A stretch of DNA of 64,000 bases from Clostridiales bacterium (GCA_029265405.1 JAJUJI010000010.1:47301-111300), one strand, 5' to 3'. Positions 20,328 to 29,496 are shown, numbered from the stretch's first letter. The notes: generated by a model not told the origin, from the letters alone. Numbers and translations: made by a program.

Positions 20328-21037
20328 AAAGCGGCTACGCCCATGAGCTGCTGGACGCGGCCCGGGAGGGCGACAGGGAAGCGGCCGAAAAGCTCATACA
20401 GGAAAACTCCGGGCTGATATGGAGCATAGCCAGGCGTTATTTCGGCCGCGGCGTGGACGGCGACGACCTCTACCAGCTCGGCTGCATAGGCTTTTTAAAG
20501 GCGATCAAAAGCTACGACGCCGATTACGGAACGCGCTTTTCCACCTACGCAGTACCTAAGATAGCCGGTGAGATAAGGCGATTCCTGCGCGACGACGGGG
20601 CGGTCAAGGTCAGCAGGGGGCTCAAGGAGCGGGCGCAGTCGATTAGGGCGGCCCGCATGAGCCTTGAGCAGAAGCTGGGCAGGGAGCCGGTATTGTCGGA
20701 GCTGGCTGAGGAAACTGGACTCTCCGTCGAGGATATAGCTGTGGCGGAGACGGCGGTAAGCGCCGCCTGCTCGCTGTCGAAGGAAAACGGAGACGACGGC
20801 TTGTCGCTTGAGGATTTGCTTTGCGATACGGAGCAGGAGGAAAAAATGATAGAGTTTGTGTCCCTCCGCGAGGCCGTTTCCTCGCTGCCTGAAAGGGAGC
20901 GGCAGGTCATTGCGCTGAGATATTTCAGGGGCATGACGCAGGAGCGCGCGGCACGGGTGCTGAAGGTGTCGCAGGTGCAGGTGTCGCGCGTGGAAAGAAG
21001 GGCTGTGGAAAAGCTCAAAAGATTTTTGGGAGGATAA
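20324..21037 (+). CDS. sigF: RNA polymerase sporulation sigma factor SigF
   Basis: Forespore-specific sigma-70 family factor. 237 residues from ATG 20324, inside the end of spoIIAB. Region 2 includes DDLYQLGCIGFLKAIKSYDADYGTRFSTYAVPKIAGEIRRFLRDD with the -10 recognition helix; region 3 includes EPVLSELAEETGLS; region 4 helix-turn-helix is MTQERAARVLKVSQVQVSRVERR. spoVA genes, which follow sigF in some bacilli, are absent; pcrA follows after 130 bp. Confidence 0.95.
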   Translation: MKSGYAHELLDAAREGDREAAEKLIQENSGLIWSIARRYFGRGVDGDDLYQLGCIGFLKAIKSYDADYGTRFSTYAVPKIAGEIRRFLRDDGAVKVSRGLKERAQSIRAARMSLEQKLGREPVLSELAEETGLSVEDIAVAETAVSAACSLSKENGDDGLSLEDLLCDTEQEEKMIEFVSLREAVSSLPERERQVIALRYFRGMTQERAARVLKVSQVQVSRVERRAVEKLKRFLGG

Positions 21038-21167
21038 AGGCTTTTGTCCGAGCAAATCAGGTTTGCCAAAACGGCGAGGCGGTGTTAATATGTATTGCAG
21101 GAAAATAACCGCCCTTTAAAAAGGCTGCGTATAGATACAGGTTTGCGTAAAAGGTTTAGGGATAAAT

Positions 21168-23636
21168 ATGATGGATTTTGACAAAAGATTTGCGGCAGCG
21201 AGAAAAAAAGTTATAGCCAGGGATTTTGATAAGCTAAACCCCATGCAGCTTAAGGCCGTCATGGCAACGGAGGGGCCCCTGCTTATACTTGCCGGAGCCG
21301 GCAGCGGAAAGACCACCGTGCTTATAAACAGGATAGCCTGCATCTTGAAATACGGCAGGGCCTCGGACAGCGGAGAAGCGCCCTACTGGGCGACCGACGA
21401 GGATCTTGCTTTTTTGGAGGAATACGCCGAAAGCGGCGAAGCTTATCCCGGAGACGCCGAAAGGGCAAGGGAACTGTGCACCCTGGATCCGGCCAAGCCC
21501 TGGCAGGTCATGGCCATCACGTTTACCAACAAGGCTGCCGGCGAGCTTGTGGCACGGCTTGAGGACATGCTGGGTTCCGAAGCGAACGACATATGGGCCT
21601 GCACCTTCCACTCCGCCTGCGTGCGCATACTTCGGCGCTTTGCCGACAGGCTGGACGGGTTCAGCAGGGATTTTACGATTTATGACGCCTCGGACAGCCT
21701 CAGCCTTGTCAAGCGCATCCTTAAGGATCTTGACAGGGACGAAAAAAAATACGCGCCCCGCGCCGTGCTGTCCGCCATCAGCGCCGCGAAGGACGCAATG
21801 GTTTCTCCGCAGGAGCTTAAGAAGGAGGCCGGAAGCGACCTCTGGCGCAAAACGGTTGCCGAGGTCTACGCCGAATACGCCGCGCGCATGGCTAAGGCCG
21901 ACGCCATGGATTTCGACGACCTGATACTCAATACGGTAAGGCTGCTGGAGGAGTGCGGGGAGGCCAGGGACTACTACCAGAACCGCTTCCGCTATGTGCT
22001 CGTGGACGAATATCAGGACACCAACATGCTGCAGTACAGGCTGGCCAAGCTGCTGGCCGGAAAGCACAGGAACATTTGCGTCGTGGGAGACGACGACCAG
22101 AGCATATACAAGTTCAGGGGGGCTACGATAGAAAACATACTCGGCTTCGAGGAGGAATACCGCGATTCACGAGTCATCAAGCTGGAGCAAAACTATCGTT
22201 CGACGGCAAATATCCTTAACGCCGCCAACGAGGTCATAAAGAAAAACGAGAGGCGCAAGGGAAAAAGGCTCTGGACGCAAAAGGACGGCGGAGAGCCGAT
22301 AACTCTTTATACCGCCCGGGACGAGGACGACGAGGCCCAGTACATAGCCTCAAGGCTGCTGGCCGGCTATGCCGCACGGAAGAGCTGGAAGGACTTTGCC
22401 GTCCTGTACCGGCTCAACGCCATGTCCAACCGCCTTGAATACGCCATGAAGCGTAACGCCATACCCTACAGGATATACGGAGGAACGCGCTTTTACGACA
22501 GGGCTGAGGTAAAGGATGTGCTGGCCTACCTTTGCGTTGTAAGCAACCAGAGCGACGAGCTGAGGCTGAGAAGGATCGTCAACAATCCTCCGCGCGGTAT
22601 AGGGGAGGCTACGCTGGAAAAGGCCTCCGTGATCGCCGCAAGCGAAGGGAAAACGCTTTATGACGTTTTGAAGGACTGCCTGAGCTATGAGGAATTGAGA
22701 AGCTCGTCTTCAAAAATAAAGGCCTTTGTCGATATAATCGAGGACGTCAAGAAGAAAAGGACGGCGCCGCTGGACGAGCTGTACGACTTTATGCTTGAGC
22801 GCAGCGGCTATATGGCCATGCTGGAGTCCAAGAGCGGTCAGGAGAACATAACGCGGGCCGAGAACGTGCGCGAGCTGAAAACAAATATATTGAGCTTTCT
22901 CAGGGAGCGGGGCGGCGCCGGCACGCTGGAGGATTTTCTTGACGAAATGGCGCTTTACAGCGACATAGACGCCATGGGCGAGGATGCTGACTGCGTGTCG
23001 TTGATGACTATGCACAGCGCAAAGGGCTTGGAATTTCCCACGGTGTTCATAGCGGGCGCGGAGGAGGGCATATTTCCCGGACTTAAGGCCATAGGGGAGC
23101 CGGACGAGATAGAGGAGGAGCGCCGCCTATGCTATGTGGCCATAACCAGGGCCAAAAGCAAGCTGTATATAACCAACGCCGTTCGCCGTACCGTTTTCGG
23201 AAGAACGCAAAACAACAGGGTGTCCAGATTTATAGAGGACATACCCGGCATATATATGGAGAAGCTGCCCGCGTGGGAGCATAAGCGGGGCGACTATGGA
23301 TTCGGCTTTGATGAGGACGAGGCATCCGGCGTCCGTACAGCGGGGAGAAATTTCGGAGCCGCGGAAAGGAATTGCGCTGCGGCGCCTAAGCGCGGCAAGG
23401 CCGCCGGGAGCAAGCCTGAAACGCTCCTGTCCCCTCCGCCAAAGCCGGGGGCGTCCCAGGCGGCGGGAGAGGACTACAAGGTCGGCGATGCCGTAAGGCA
23501 CAAGGCCTTCGGCCGGGGCATGGTGCTTTCGAGGGAAAGGCTCGGCCCCGACACAATGCTTGAGATAGCCTTTGAAGGCTCGGGCACTAAAAAGCTGATG
23601 CTCTCCTTTGCGGGCAAGTTTCTCAGCAGGGAATAA
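21168..23636 (+). CDS. pcrA: ATP-dependent DNA helicase PcrA/UvrD
   Basis: Superfamily 1A 3'-5' helicase for repair and replication fork maintenance. 822 residues. Q motif LNPMQLKAV, Walker A AGAGSGKTT (about 42-50), Ia TFTNKAAGEL, II VDEYQDTN, III GDDDQSIYKFRGA, IV LEQNYRS, V/VI near TMHSAKGLEFP and VAITRAK. The low-complexity linker (about 715-765) leads to a C-terminal Tudor-like domain (YKVGDAVRHKAFGRGMV), the RNA polymerase-interaction module typical of PcrA. ATG 21168 or 21171 are both possible behind AGGGAT. Confidence 0.96.
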   Translation: MMDFDKRFAAARKKVIARDFDKLNPMQLKAVMATEGPLLILAGAGSGKTTVLINRIACILKYGRASDSGEAPYWATDEDLAFLEEYAESGEAYPGDAERARELCTLDPAKPWQVMAITFTNKAAGELVARLEDMLGSEANDIWACTFHSACVRILRRFADRLDGFSRDFTIYDASDSLSLVKRILKDLDRDEKKYAPRAVLSAISAAKDAMVSPQELKKEAGSDLWRKTVAEVYAEYAARMAKADAMDFDDLILNTVRLLEECGEARDYYQNRFRYVLVDEYQDTNMLQYRLAKLLAGKHRNICVVGDDDQSIYKFRGATIENILGFEEEYRDSRVIKLEQNYRSTANILNAANEVIKKNERRKGKRLWTQKDGGEPITLYTARDEDDEAQYIASRLLAGYAARKSWKDFAVLYRLNAMSNRLEYAMKRNAIPYRIYGGTRFYDRAEVKDVLAYLCVVSNQSDELRLRRIVNNPPRGIGEATLEKASVIAASEGKTLYDVLKDCLSYEELRSSSSKIKAFVDIIEDVKKKRTAPLDELYDFMLERSGYMAMLESKSGQENITRAENVRELKTNILSFLRERGGAGTLEDFLDEMALYSDIDAMGEDADCVSLMTMHSAKGLEFPTVFIAGAEEGIFPGLKAIGEPDEIEEERRLCYVAITRAKSKLYITNAVRRTVFGRTQNNRVSRFIEDIPGIYMEKLPAWEHKRGDYGFGFDEDEASGVRTAGRNFGAAERNCAAAPKRGKAAGSKPETLLSPPPKPGASQAAGEDYKVGDAVRHKAFGRGMVLSRERLGPDTMLEIAFEGSGTKKLMLSFAGKFLSRE

Positions 23637-23654
23637 GGCTTCAACAATAAGCGC

Positions 23655-23703
23655 CTCCCGGCATATAATGGCTTGAGCGGCCGTTGTATGCCGGGAGCTT
23701 TTT
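23655..23703 (+). terminator. Terminator after pcrA
   Basis: An 11-bp stem (CTCCCGGCATA with TATGCCGGGAG) is followed by CTTTTT. Confidence 0.85.
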
Positions 23704-23750
23704 GCGCGTCTGGGACGGCCGCGCCGCAAAGCGAAATGGAGGGAGGCAGA

Positions 23751-23900
23751 ATGCGCAGAAGACGTTGCAGAAGGATAGGAGCCATCGCGGTGCTCTGCGG
23801 CGCGGGAGTGCTGGTTTTGATCATCATGCCCTCCGGCTTCTGGATGTTTGCGCTGGGCATATTCCTGATACTTGCCGGGCTGGCAATCATATGCCGCTGA
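23751..23900 (+). CDS. 49-residue membrane mini-protein next to the SpoVM-like gene
   Basis: Not a family I recognise. ATG 23751 has an excellent GGAGGGAGG site. The N-terminus is very basic (MRRRRCRRIG), then comes a hydrophobic stretch long enough for one or two membrane passes (AIAVLCGAGVLVLII, then a PSG turn, then MFALGIFLILAGLAII). It ends 30 bp before the SpoVM-like peptide gene and probably shares its transcript, so a role at the forespore membrane is a reasonable guess, but only from context. Confidence 0.7.
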   Translation: MRRRRCRRIGAIAVLCGAGVLVLIIMPSGFWMFALGIFLILAGLAIICR

Positions 23901-23930
23901 CGAGCGCGGCGGATGGAGGTTTGCAAAGGC

Positions 23931-24014
23931 ATGAAAATAATCGTTTGCAGAACGCCTAGAGTCATCAGCCTGCTGCTGAAACGCCTTAAAAGAAAAGGTA
24001 AAAAGCAAGAATAA
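23931..24014 (+). CDS. spoVM: Probable SpoVM-like amphipathic spore-shell peptide (27 aa)
   Basis: 27-residue reading frame with ATG 23931 behind GGAGG (15 bp upstream). It begins MKIIVCRTPR; SpoVM peptides begin MKFYTIKLPK or, in clostridial forms, MK-hydrophobic-VV-K-x-P-K. Pro9, required in B. subtilis SpoVM for recognising convex membrane curvature, is at the same position; hydrophobic residues (VISLLL) and a Lys/Arg-rich tail follow. SpoVM anchors SpoIVA to the forespore surface. The SipL-like gene directly downstream makes a SpoIVA-basement role more likely. The call rests on pattern and context. Confidence 0.65.
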   Translation: MKIIVCRTPRVISLLLKRLKRKGKKQE

Positions 24015-24081
24015 GGAGCGCCGCCGACGAATACACTTTATCAAACGCATGCAATAATCGGTATGATAAGGGGTAATCGCG

Positions 24082-25581
24082 GTGGCAATAAGCTTTGAAG
24101 AAAAAAGCCTGAAATATTTCAGGAGATTGTGCCAGGCCTCGCTGTGCCATGAGGAAACCATGGAAATCATAGTACCGGACAATATGCCGGACGCAGCCGC
24201 CGTAATCGACGCCGACGGCGTTGCCCTGCTTCGAGGCAAGGAAGCGCTGAACGGCAGGTTTTCGGTCGACGGAACGACCGAGGCATATGTGATATACAGG
24301 GCCGAGGACGGTTCGGGACCGAGAAGGCTCAACATGCAGATACCTTTTGCGGCGGCGGGCGAGTGCCCAGGCCTTACCGACATGGGCAGGCTTGTCGCGG
24401 CATGCCGGCTTGTATCCGCTGAAGCGAGGATAATAAATTCAAGAAAGCTTTTGGTTAAGACGGAGGTCTGCGTCGATGCGGCCGCCTTCGTTCAGGAGCA
24501 GATGAAGTATTTGTCAAAAGCGGCGGGCGACTGCGGAGATATGCAGCTTCTGGAGAAAAACGCCGAGCTTTGCCTTGTCGCGGACGTAACTGAAAAAGCC
24601 TTCAGCATAGGCGAGGACTTTGCCCTGCCCTCGTCCAAGCCGCCTATAGGAACGATATTGAAAACCCGGCTTAGGCTGACTGAGGAGGAGGCCTCGGCCC
24701 TCGGCGGAAGACTGATAATAAAGGGAAACGCTTGCGTAGCCGTCGTGTACGCCTCGGCCTCCGGCGGCGAGCCCGCCTGCGCCGAGTTTAAAATACCGTA
24801 TTCGGCGCTGCTGGAGTTTGATTGGAACGACGAAGGCCTTAGCTTCGATACCGCCGTCATGCCGACCGGCCTTTCGCTTACGGAAAGCAGCGGAGGCAAG
24901 CTGAGCATAGAAATCGGAGCGGTGGCACAGGCGGCTGTTTGGCGCAAATGCGGCATATGCTACATAGCCGACGCCTACAGCACGGAGTACGAGACCGAGC
25001 TGCAAACGGAGAACGTGTCTCTGGAGCTCCTGGATGAAAAAAACGTTCGGAGCGAAACGCTTCGCCTCGCGGCAGAAGCGCCGGTTCAGCCCAGGGCCAT
25101 AATCGACGCCTCGGCTTATATAGGCAAACTCAGGACGGAGGACGGCATAATAAAAGCGCCCGTTTTTGCAAAGGCGCTGTGTGTAGGCGAGGACGACTCG
25201 CTGTTTGCGGCAACGGCAAAAGGCGAAGCGGCAAAAAGCGCGGAACAGGGCCTGAGCTGCTTCTCTGCGGAGCTTGGCGAGCTGTACGCTACGCCCTCGG
25301 CGTCCGGTGCGGAGATAAGGGTGCCGGTTTCTTACGGTTTCAGAAGATATAAAAGCGGCGGGCTGACCCTTGCGGTTTCGGCCTCGGCAAAAAGCGATTC
25401 GCCAAGAAGCAGGGCGGAACAGCCCTCCATAACTGTATTCAGAGCTTCGGAAAGCGACAGCTTGTGGGAGATAGGCAAGCGCTACGCCACTACCCGCGAG
25501 CTGCTGAGAAAAATAAACGGTCTTGCCGAGGACGGCGAAATAAACGCCGGCGACCTTGTTTTGGTGGCCAGGCAGAGATAA
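24082..25581 (+). CDS. sipL: SipL-like DUF3794/LysM spore coat morphogenesis protein
   Basis: 499 residues. The N-terminal and central parts look like repeated SPOCS/DUF3794 domains (for example the LVKTEVCVDA and LIIKGNACVAVVYAS beta-rich stretches), and the C-terminal ~50 residues are a LysM domain (DSLWEIGKRYATTRELLRKINGL). In C. difficile, SipL of this architecture binds SpoIVA through LysM to attach the coat; B. subtilis SpoVID is the functional counterpart. GTG 24082 follows AAGGGG. Clostridia carry several DUF3794-LysM paralogues, so orthology with SipL itself is likely but not certain. Confidence 0.8.
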   Translation: MAISFEEKSLKYFRRLCQASLCHEETMEIIVPDNMPDAAAVIDADGVALLRGKEALNGRFSVDGTTEAYVIYRAEDGSGPRRLNMQIPFAAAGECPGLTDMGRLVAACRLVSAEARIINSRKLLVKTEVCVDAAAFVQEQMKYLSKAAGDCGDMQLLEKNAELCLVADVTEKAFSIGEDFALPSSKPPIGTILKTRLRLTEEEASALGGRLIIKGNACVAVVYASASGGEPACAEFKIPYSALLEFDWNDEGLSFDTAVMPTGLSLTESSGGKLSIEIGAVAQAAVWRKCGICYIADAYSTEYETELQTENVSLELLDEKNVRSETLRLAAEAPVQPRAIIDASAYIGKLRTEDGIIKAPVFAKALCVGEDDSLFAATAKGEAAKSAEQGLSCFSAELGELYATPSASGAEIRVPVSYGFRRYKSGGLTLAVSASAKSDSPRSRAEQPSITVFRASESDSLWEIGKRYATTRELLRKINGLAEDGEINAGDLVLVARQR

Positions 25582-25647
25582 GCATCTTGAAAATATCCTC
25601 CCTTTGTTGTAGTATTACCGAGGATACAACATGGGGAGGATGCAGCT

Positions 25648-26382
25648 ATGTCCGGACATTCCAAGTGGCATAACATACAAAAGACCAAGGGCGCGGCGGA
25701 CGCTAAGCGCGCGCAGACCTTTACAAAGATAGCAAGAGAAATAATTGTTGCGGTCAAGGAGGGCGGCAGCGGGGATCCCGCGAACAACTCCCGGCTGGCG
25801 GCGGTGGTGGCGAAGGCCAAGGCCGCAAACATGCCCAACGACAATATAAAGCGCACCATAGACAAGGCTCTCGGAGCCGGGAATACCGACAATTACGAGC
25901 GCATAACCTACGAGGGCTACGGGCCCTGCGGCGTCGCCATAATTGTGGACGCGATGACGGACAACCGCAACCGGACGGCCTCGGAGGTAAGGCACTACTT
26001 TGACAAATACGGCGGCAATATGGGAACCACGGGCTGCGTGTCATGGTCCTTTACTCAGAAGGGCGTCATTGTGATAGACAACGAGGATATGGAGCTGGAC
26101 GAGGAGGCCGTGATGCTGGACGTGCTGGAGGCAGGGGGAGACGACCTGAAAAACGAGGGGCAGGCCTTTGAGGTCTACACCTCGCCGGAAGCCTTTGCGG
26201 CCGTCAGCTCGGCCCTTGAAAAAAAGAAGTATAAATTCCTCTCCGCCCAGCTTGAAATGGTGCCGTCGAATTACGTAAGCGTAACAAGCGAGGAAGACGT
26301 GAAAAATCTCCAGAAGATGCTGGATATGTTCGAGGACAACGACGATGTCCAGAACGTCTGGCACAACTGGGAAGAAGGCTGA
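25648..26382 (+). CDS. yebC: YebC/PmpR (TACO1) family protein
   Basis: 244 residues of the YebC family, described as DNA-binding regulators and, more recently, translation factors that relieve ribosome stalling on proline stretches. N-terminal MSGHSKWHNIQKTKGAADAKR is diagnostic, followed by NMPNDNIKRTIDKALG, the YEGYGPCGVAIIVDAMTDNRNRT core, and the acidic C-terminus. ATG 25648 lies behind GGGAGGA. It is monocistronic. Confidence 0.95.
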   Translation: MSGHSKWHNIQKTKGAADAKRAQTFTKIAREIIVAVKEGGSGDPANNSRLAAVVAKAKAANMPNDNIKRTIDKALGAGNTDNYERITYEGYGPCGVAIIVDAMTDNRNRTASEVRHYFDKYGGNMGTTGCVSWSFTQKGVIVIDNEDMELDEEAVMLDVLEAGGDDLKNEGQAFEVYTSPEAFAAVSSALEKKKYKFLSAQLEMVPSNYVSVTSEEDVKNLQKMLDMFEDNDDVQNVWHNWEEG

Positions 26383-26395
26383 GGCCCTTATTTGC

Positions 26396-26440
26396 AAAAA
26401 ACGCTCCCTCCCGGCGGCGGAAATGCCTCGGGAGGGAGCG
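26396..26440 (-). terminator. Terminator between convergent yebC and bicupin genes
   Basis: A 12-bp stem (CGCTCCCTCCCG with CGGGAGGGAGCG). On the minus strand TTTTTTGC follows, so it ends the bicupin transcript; its position also suits yebC. Confidence 0.8.
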
Positions 26441-26456
26441 CAGCTATTGCGCCGGG

Positions 26457-27452
26457 CTAGCGCTTCATGCCTATGCTCTTTATCTGGCAGTTGAATTTTT
26501 CTTTGAGCGCTTGAATCGTGCCCGGCGCGGCAAAACGCTCCGGGTCGTAGGTTTTTATCGACATGTAGTCGTGCAGGAAGGAGTACCAGAAGGTAAGGCC
26601 GCCCAGGTCGTAGACCTCCGCCTCGGTAAGAGCCTCTAAGCTGTGCGGGGCGAACTTGGGTATTGCGACTATGCACTCGTCATGCGCTATGAATTCGTCC
26701 TTGAAGACTCTGAACTTCACCCGTCCCTTGCGCACATAGAGCAGCTCGCGGTTTTTCGGGTATTTTACCCATTCGGCGGTGAAGCCGGGCTGCATTTCGG
26801 CGCAGCAGAGCTCGTTTGCGCCCGCGTTTTCCCAGCGCTGGGTAAGTATTTTCATAGTGACTCCTTCCAGCCTGAACTCGGCCAGAGGGCGCTTCGGATT
26901 TCTGACGGCGGGGCATTGCTCGGCCGGAACCTCCCGGAACAGCAGGCGTTCGCGGTTGATATGGTCGAGGCCGCCCTTAACTGGCATCATTTTCATCAGC
27001 TCAGGGTCGTCCTTCAGCTCCGGCATATGGGCCAAAACATTCGCTATAGCCGGGCCGTCCGGGTCGGTGGCAAGGTCATGGTATGTGCCGCGGTATTTTA
27101 CATCCTCGATAAAAGCCATGCCGTGGATCTGCGTCGCCTGAAGGTGCAGGATATCGCCCTTTTCAACCAGGCACTTCATGCCGTCGATGTAAAGCCACAT
27201 CTTGCCGCTGTCAACAAAGAAGGTTTCGTAGCCGTAGCGGTGCTCATGGGGCATGTGATTTGCATCGGGGTCGGTACCTTCGGGCATTGCGTACATTACG
27301 GAATCCAGCATCCAGAACATTTGCCTCGGCCCTTCCGGTGAAATCACTGAGCCTACCTCCGCCATAACCGTTCCGTCAGGCTTCCTGCTGTATGAGACGC
27401 TCTGCCAACTGTGCTCATGGTCGTTAAGATCCTTAAGGAATTCGCTTGTCAC
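26457..27452 (-). CDS. Bicupin protein of unknown function
   Basis: 331 residues that read as two cupin barrels. The first has HMPHEHRYGYETFFVDSG and later KGDILHLQATQIHGM, which fit the metal-binding G(X)5HXH...E and G(X)5PXG(X)2H type motifs. The second (about 205-300) has MQPGFTAEWVKYPKNRELLYVRKG and AIPKFAPHSLEAL with fewer ligands. It could be a dioxygenase, isomerase or sensor; nothing in the neighbourhood decides it. GTG 27452 is the start, with GGAGGG 8 bp upstream. Confidence 0.75.
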   Translation of the reverse strand: MTSEFLKDLNDHEHSWQSVSYSRKPDGTVMAEVGSVISPEGPRQMFWMLDSVMYAMPEGTDPDANHMPHEHRYGYETFFVDSGKMWLYIDGMKCLVEKGDILHLQATQIHGMAFIEDVKYRGTYHDLATDPDGPAIANVLAHMPELKDDPELMKMMPVKGGLDHINRERLLFREVPAEQCPAVRNPKRPLAEFRLEGVTMKILTQRWENAGANELCCAEMQPGFTAEWVKYPKNRELLYVRKGRVKFRVFKDEFIAHDECIVAIPKFAPHSLEALTEAEVYDLGGLTFWYSFLHDYMSIKTYDPERFAAPGTIQALKEKFNCQIKSIGMKR

Positions 27453-27553
27453 GCTTTGGACCCTCCTTTGAATATTATATTGTGATTATATTATCATCAA
27501 CGTAATAAAATGGTAAGCTTATTTCTATATAAAAAGGACGTTTTTCAGCCGAT

Positions 27554-27604
27554 AAAAAAACGGGAATGATTACCATTGCTTTTCAGCAATATAATCATTC
27601 CCGT
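27554..27604 (-). terminator. Terminator after the split-barrel flavoprotein gene
   Basis: On the minus strand the 12-bp stem ends CATTCCCG followed by seven T. Confidence 0.85.
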
Positions 27605-27621
27605 CATTTATCTGCCGCCGG

Positions 27622-28014
27622 TTAAAATTTATAGGTCTTGGGAGGGCCGGCAAAGGAGGAGATGGTCGCCTCGGCATCCTTAAGGTAGAAGACCACGTTG
27701 TTGCCGTCGCCCGCCTTGTACATGCCCTGAAGGCTGGGATAAGCGTCCAGCATGGACTGCTGGGCTTCAATGCGCGGATCCTCGACAAGAGTCGCCGCGA
27801 CGCGTATCCACTCGCCGCCGTTCATGGCGCATATCTCGACCTTTGGATTGGCCATTATTTGCTTGGTGCAATTCTTCTTTTTGCCGGTCTGGATATAAAG
27901 CTTGCCGTCAAAAATATTCACCGTCCCGAAGGGGCGCACTCTCGGCTGGTCGCCGTCTATTGTGGCGATATAGTAGGTGCCGGCCTTTTTTAAGAACTCA
28001 TATACTTCCTGCAT
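27622..28014 (-). CDS. Pyridoxamine 5'-phosphate oxidase-like flavin-binding protein
   Basis: 130 residues, split-barrel FMN-binding fold (PNPOx-like). The N-terminal helix MQEVYEFLKKAGTYYIATID, then QPRVRPFGT and KLYIQTGKKKNCTKQIMANP are the familiar PNPOx-like features. ATG 28014 is chosen for GGAGGT upstream; starting further up adds 13 residues without support. It probably reduces a small molecule or heme/flavin; the substrate is unknown. Confidence 0.88.
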   Translation of the reverse strand: MQEVYEFLKKAGTYYIATIDGDQPRVRPFGTVNIFDGKLYIQTGKKKNCTKQIMANPKVEICAMNGGEWIRVAATLVEDPRIEAQQSMLDAYPSLQGMYKAGDGNNVVFYLKDAEATISSFAGPPKTYKF

Positions 28015-28230
28015 TTTGCTGACCTCCATAAAAATTAAGGATAATAAATCCATAAGCTAATTATATAACACCCGCGCCGCCAGTCAAGCCTTTTTTGGAC
28101 GTTTTGACCTGCATATCGCCGCCGGCAAAGCAAGCCATGAAAAAAACGCGGCGGCGCAGCGGAAACTGGCGCTTAATGCCGAGCGGCGGGGGTGATATCG
28201 TCTGGCTTAACCGCGCCCCGCAATTGGCTG

Positions 28231-29307
28231 TCAATCCGGGTCAAATTCCTCCGTCGAAGGCAGGCCCTTCCAAACGTACCCGTCGGAGCGGTAGTACATC
28301 CTGTCGGCTGTCCCGTCTCCCTTTATATAGTCTATGACAAAAACCTGCCCGTCTTCAATCCGCATGGGATAATTGCTGTAAGGGAGAACATCGCCTGCCT
28401 TCGGCATATCTTTAAAATCTTCGTAGGCGTTTTCAAGGCGCCAGAATTCGCGGTATTCGTATTCATCACTCCAGGAGGATATGTCCTCCTTTCCGAAATA
28501 TGCCGCCTCATAATCCCTGCCGCTGACAGTAAGGATGTCGGTTCTGATCGGTTCGGCGACTTTGGCCAGGTATGTCAGGTCCTCCGAATGCACGGCGTCG
28601 CCGTAGCGCCGCTTAAGCTGATTGGCCATGCAGGGTACGGAGCCTGTGGCGTCCATGGCGTCAAGTCCCGTATGGGCGCTGCCGTAAATGCCCATTGCGC
28701 TTTCGCCGCCCAGCTTGTCAAATTCTCGGATAAAATTCTCGGCCATCTTGTTTTCACGGTAAACATCGTCTGAATTGGCATAGAAGTATTTGCCTTGCTC
28801 GACGGTTTCCTGGGCCAGCAAATACTGTTCTGAGCCCTCAAAGCCATTGGCCTTAAGATGCTTAAGGTATCTCTCTCCGACGGTATCATATTGATGCCCA
28901 ACGTCGGTGCCGTGGAATATTGTTTCGGGGCACTCGTTTTTTATTCTTTTATAAAACGATATAACGTCGGGGTCGTGAGAGGCGCTTCCTTTCCAATCCT
29001 CATAAATTTGATTGAGAATGTCGTCATTATCCGAGCGCATCCATATGTTCATGAATTCCGCGGTATAGTATGGAAGCTCGAGAAATAGATGCCTCATATT
29101 TTTGTTTTCGTAATAGTCCCGCCACAGCTCGGCTTCCTTATCAAGAATCGACTCCACACCGTGCATTTCGCCGTATAGAAATATTTCCCCTTCAGGCTGC
29201 TCCGATAGCCCGGCTTCGAACTCCGGCGCGGGCTTATTTGAACAGGCGGACAAAGCCGCCAGAAAGAACAAGGCGGCGGCAAGCGCAAGGCTCCTTGCTT
29301 TCTTCAT
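28231..29307 (-). CDS. ChaN/EreA-fold lipoprotein
   Basis: 358-residue secreted lipoprotein: the signal peptide ends LSACSNK (lipobox Cys22). The mature part has LYGEMHGVES followed by HLFLELPYYTAEFMN, a Glu/His arrangement seen in the haem-binding ChaN / erythromycin esterase / TraB-like superfamily, and later GIYGSAHTGLDAM with a second His. These residues suggest a metal- or haem-dependent hydrolase-like fold facing outward. The substrate is unknown. ATG 29307 follows GGGAGG. It stands alone on the minus strand. Confidence 0.65.
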   Translation of the reverse strand: MKKARSLALAAALFFLAALSACSNKPAPEFEAGLSEQPEGEIFLYGEMHGVESILDKEAELWRDYYENKNMRHLFLELPYYTAEFMNIWMRSDNDDILNQIYEDWKGSASHDPDVISFYKRIKNECPETIFHGTDVGHQYDTVGERYLKHLKANGFEGSEQYLLAQETVEQGKYFYANSDDVYRENKMAENFIREFDKLGGESAMGIYGSAHTGLDAMDATGSVPCMANQLKRRYGDAVHSEDLTYLAKVAEPIRTDILTVSGRDYEAAYFGKEDISSWSDEYEYREFWRLENAYEDFKDMPKAGDVLPYSNYPMRIEDGQVFVIDYIKGDGTADRMYYRSDGYVWKGLPSTEEFDPD

Positions 29308-29409
29308 GTTTTATCCTCCCTATAAAATAAAATAATGCTGGTGCGGCGCGCATTAAGCGGACAAAATAAAGCTCCATGTGCAGCTTTGCAGGCTGGCGCA
29401 TGGAGCTTA

Positions 29410-29496
29410 TGGTGCGGGTAACAGGGCTCGAACCTGCACGAAGTCTCCCTCGCTGGAACCTAAATCCAGTACGTCTACCAATTCCGTCATACCCGC
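29410..29496 (-). tRNA. tRNA-Leu (TAG), CCA encoded
   Basis: Acceptor GCGGGTA pairs with TACCCGC, the anticodon stem CTGGA/TCCAG encloses TTTAGGT (anticodon TAG), a long variable arm (class II) is present, and the T arm reads CAGGTTCGAGCCCTG. CCA occupies 29410-29412. Confidence 0.95.
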
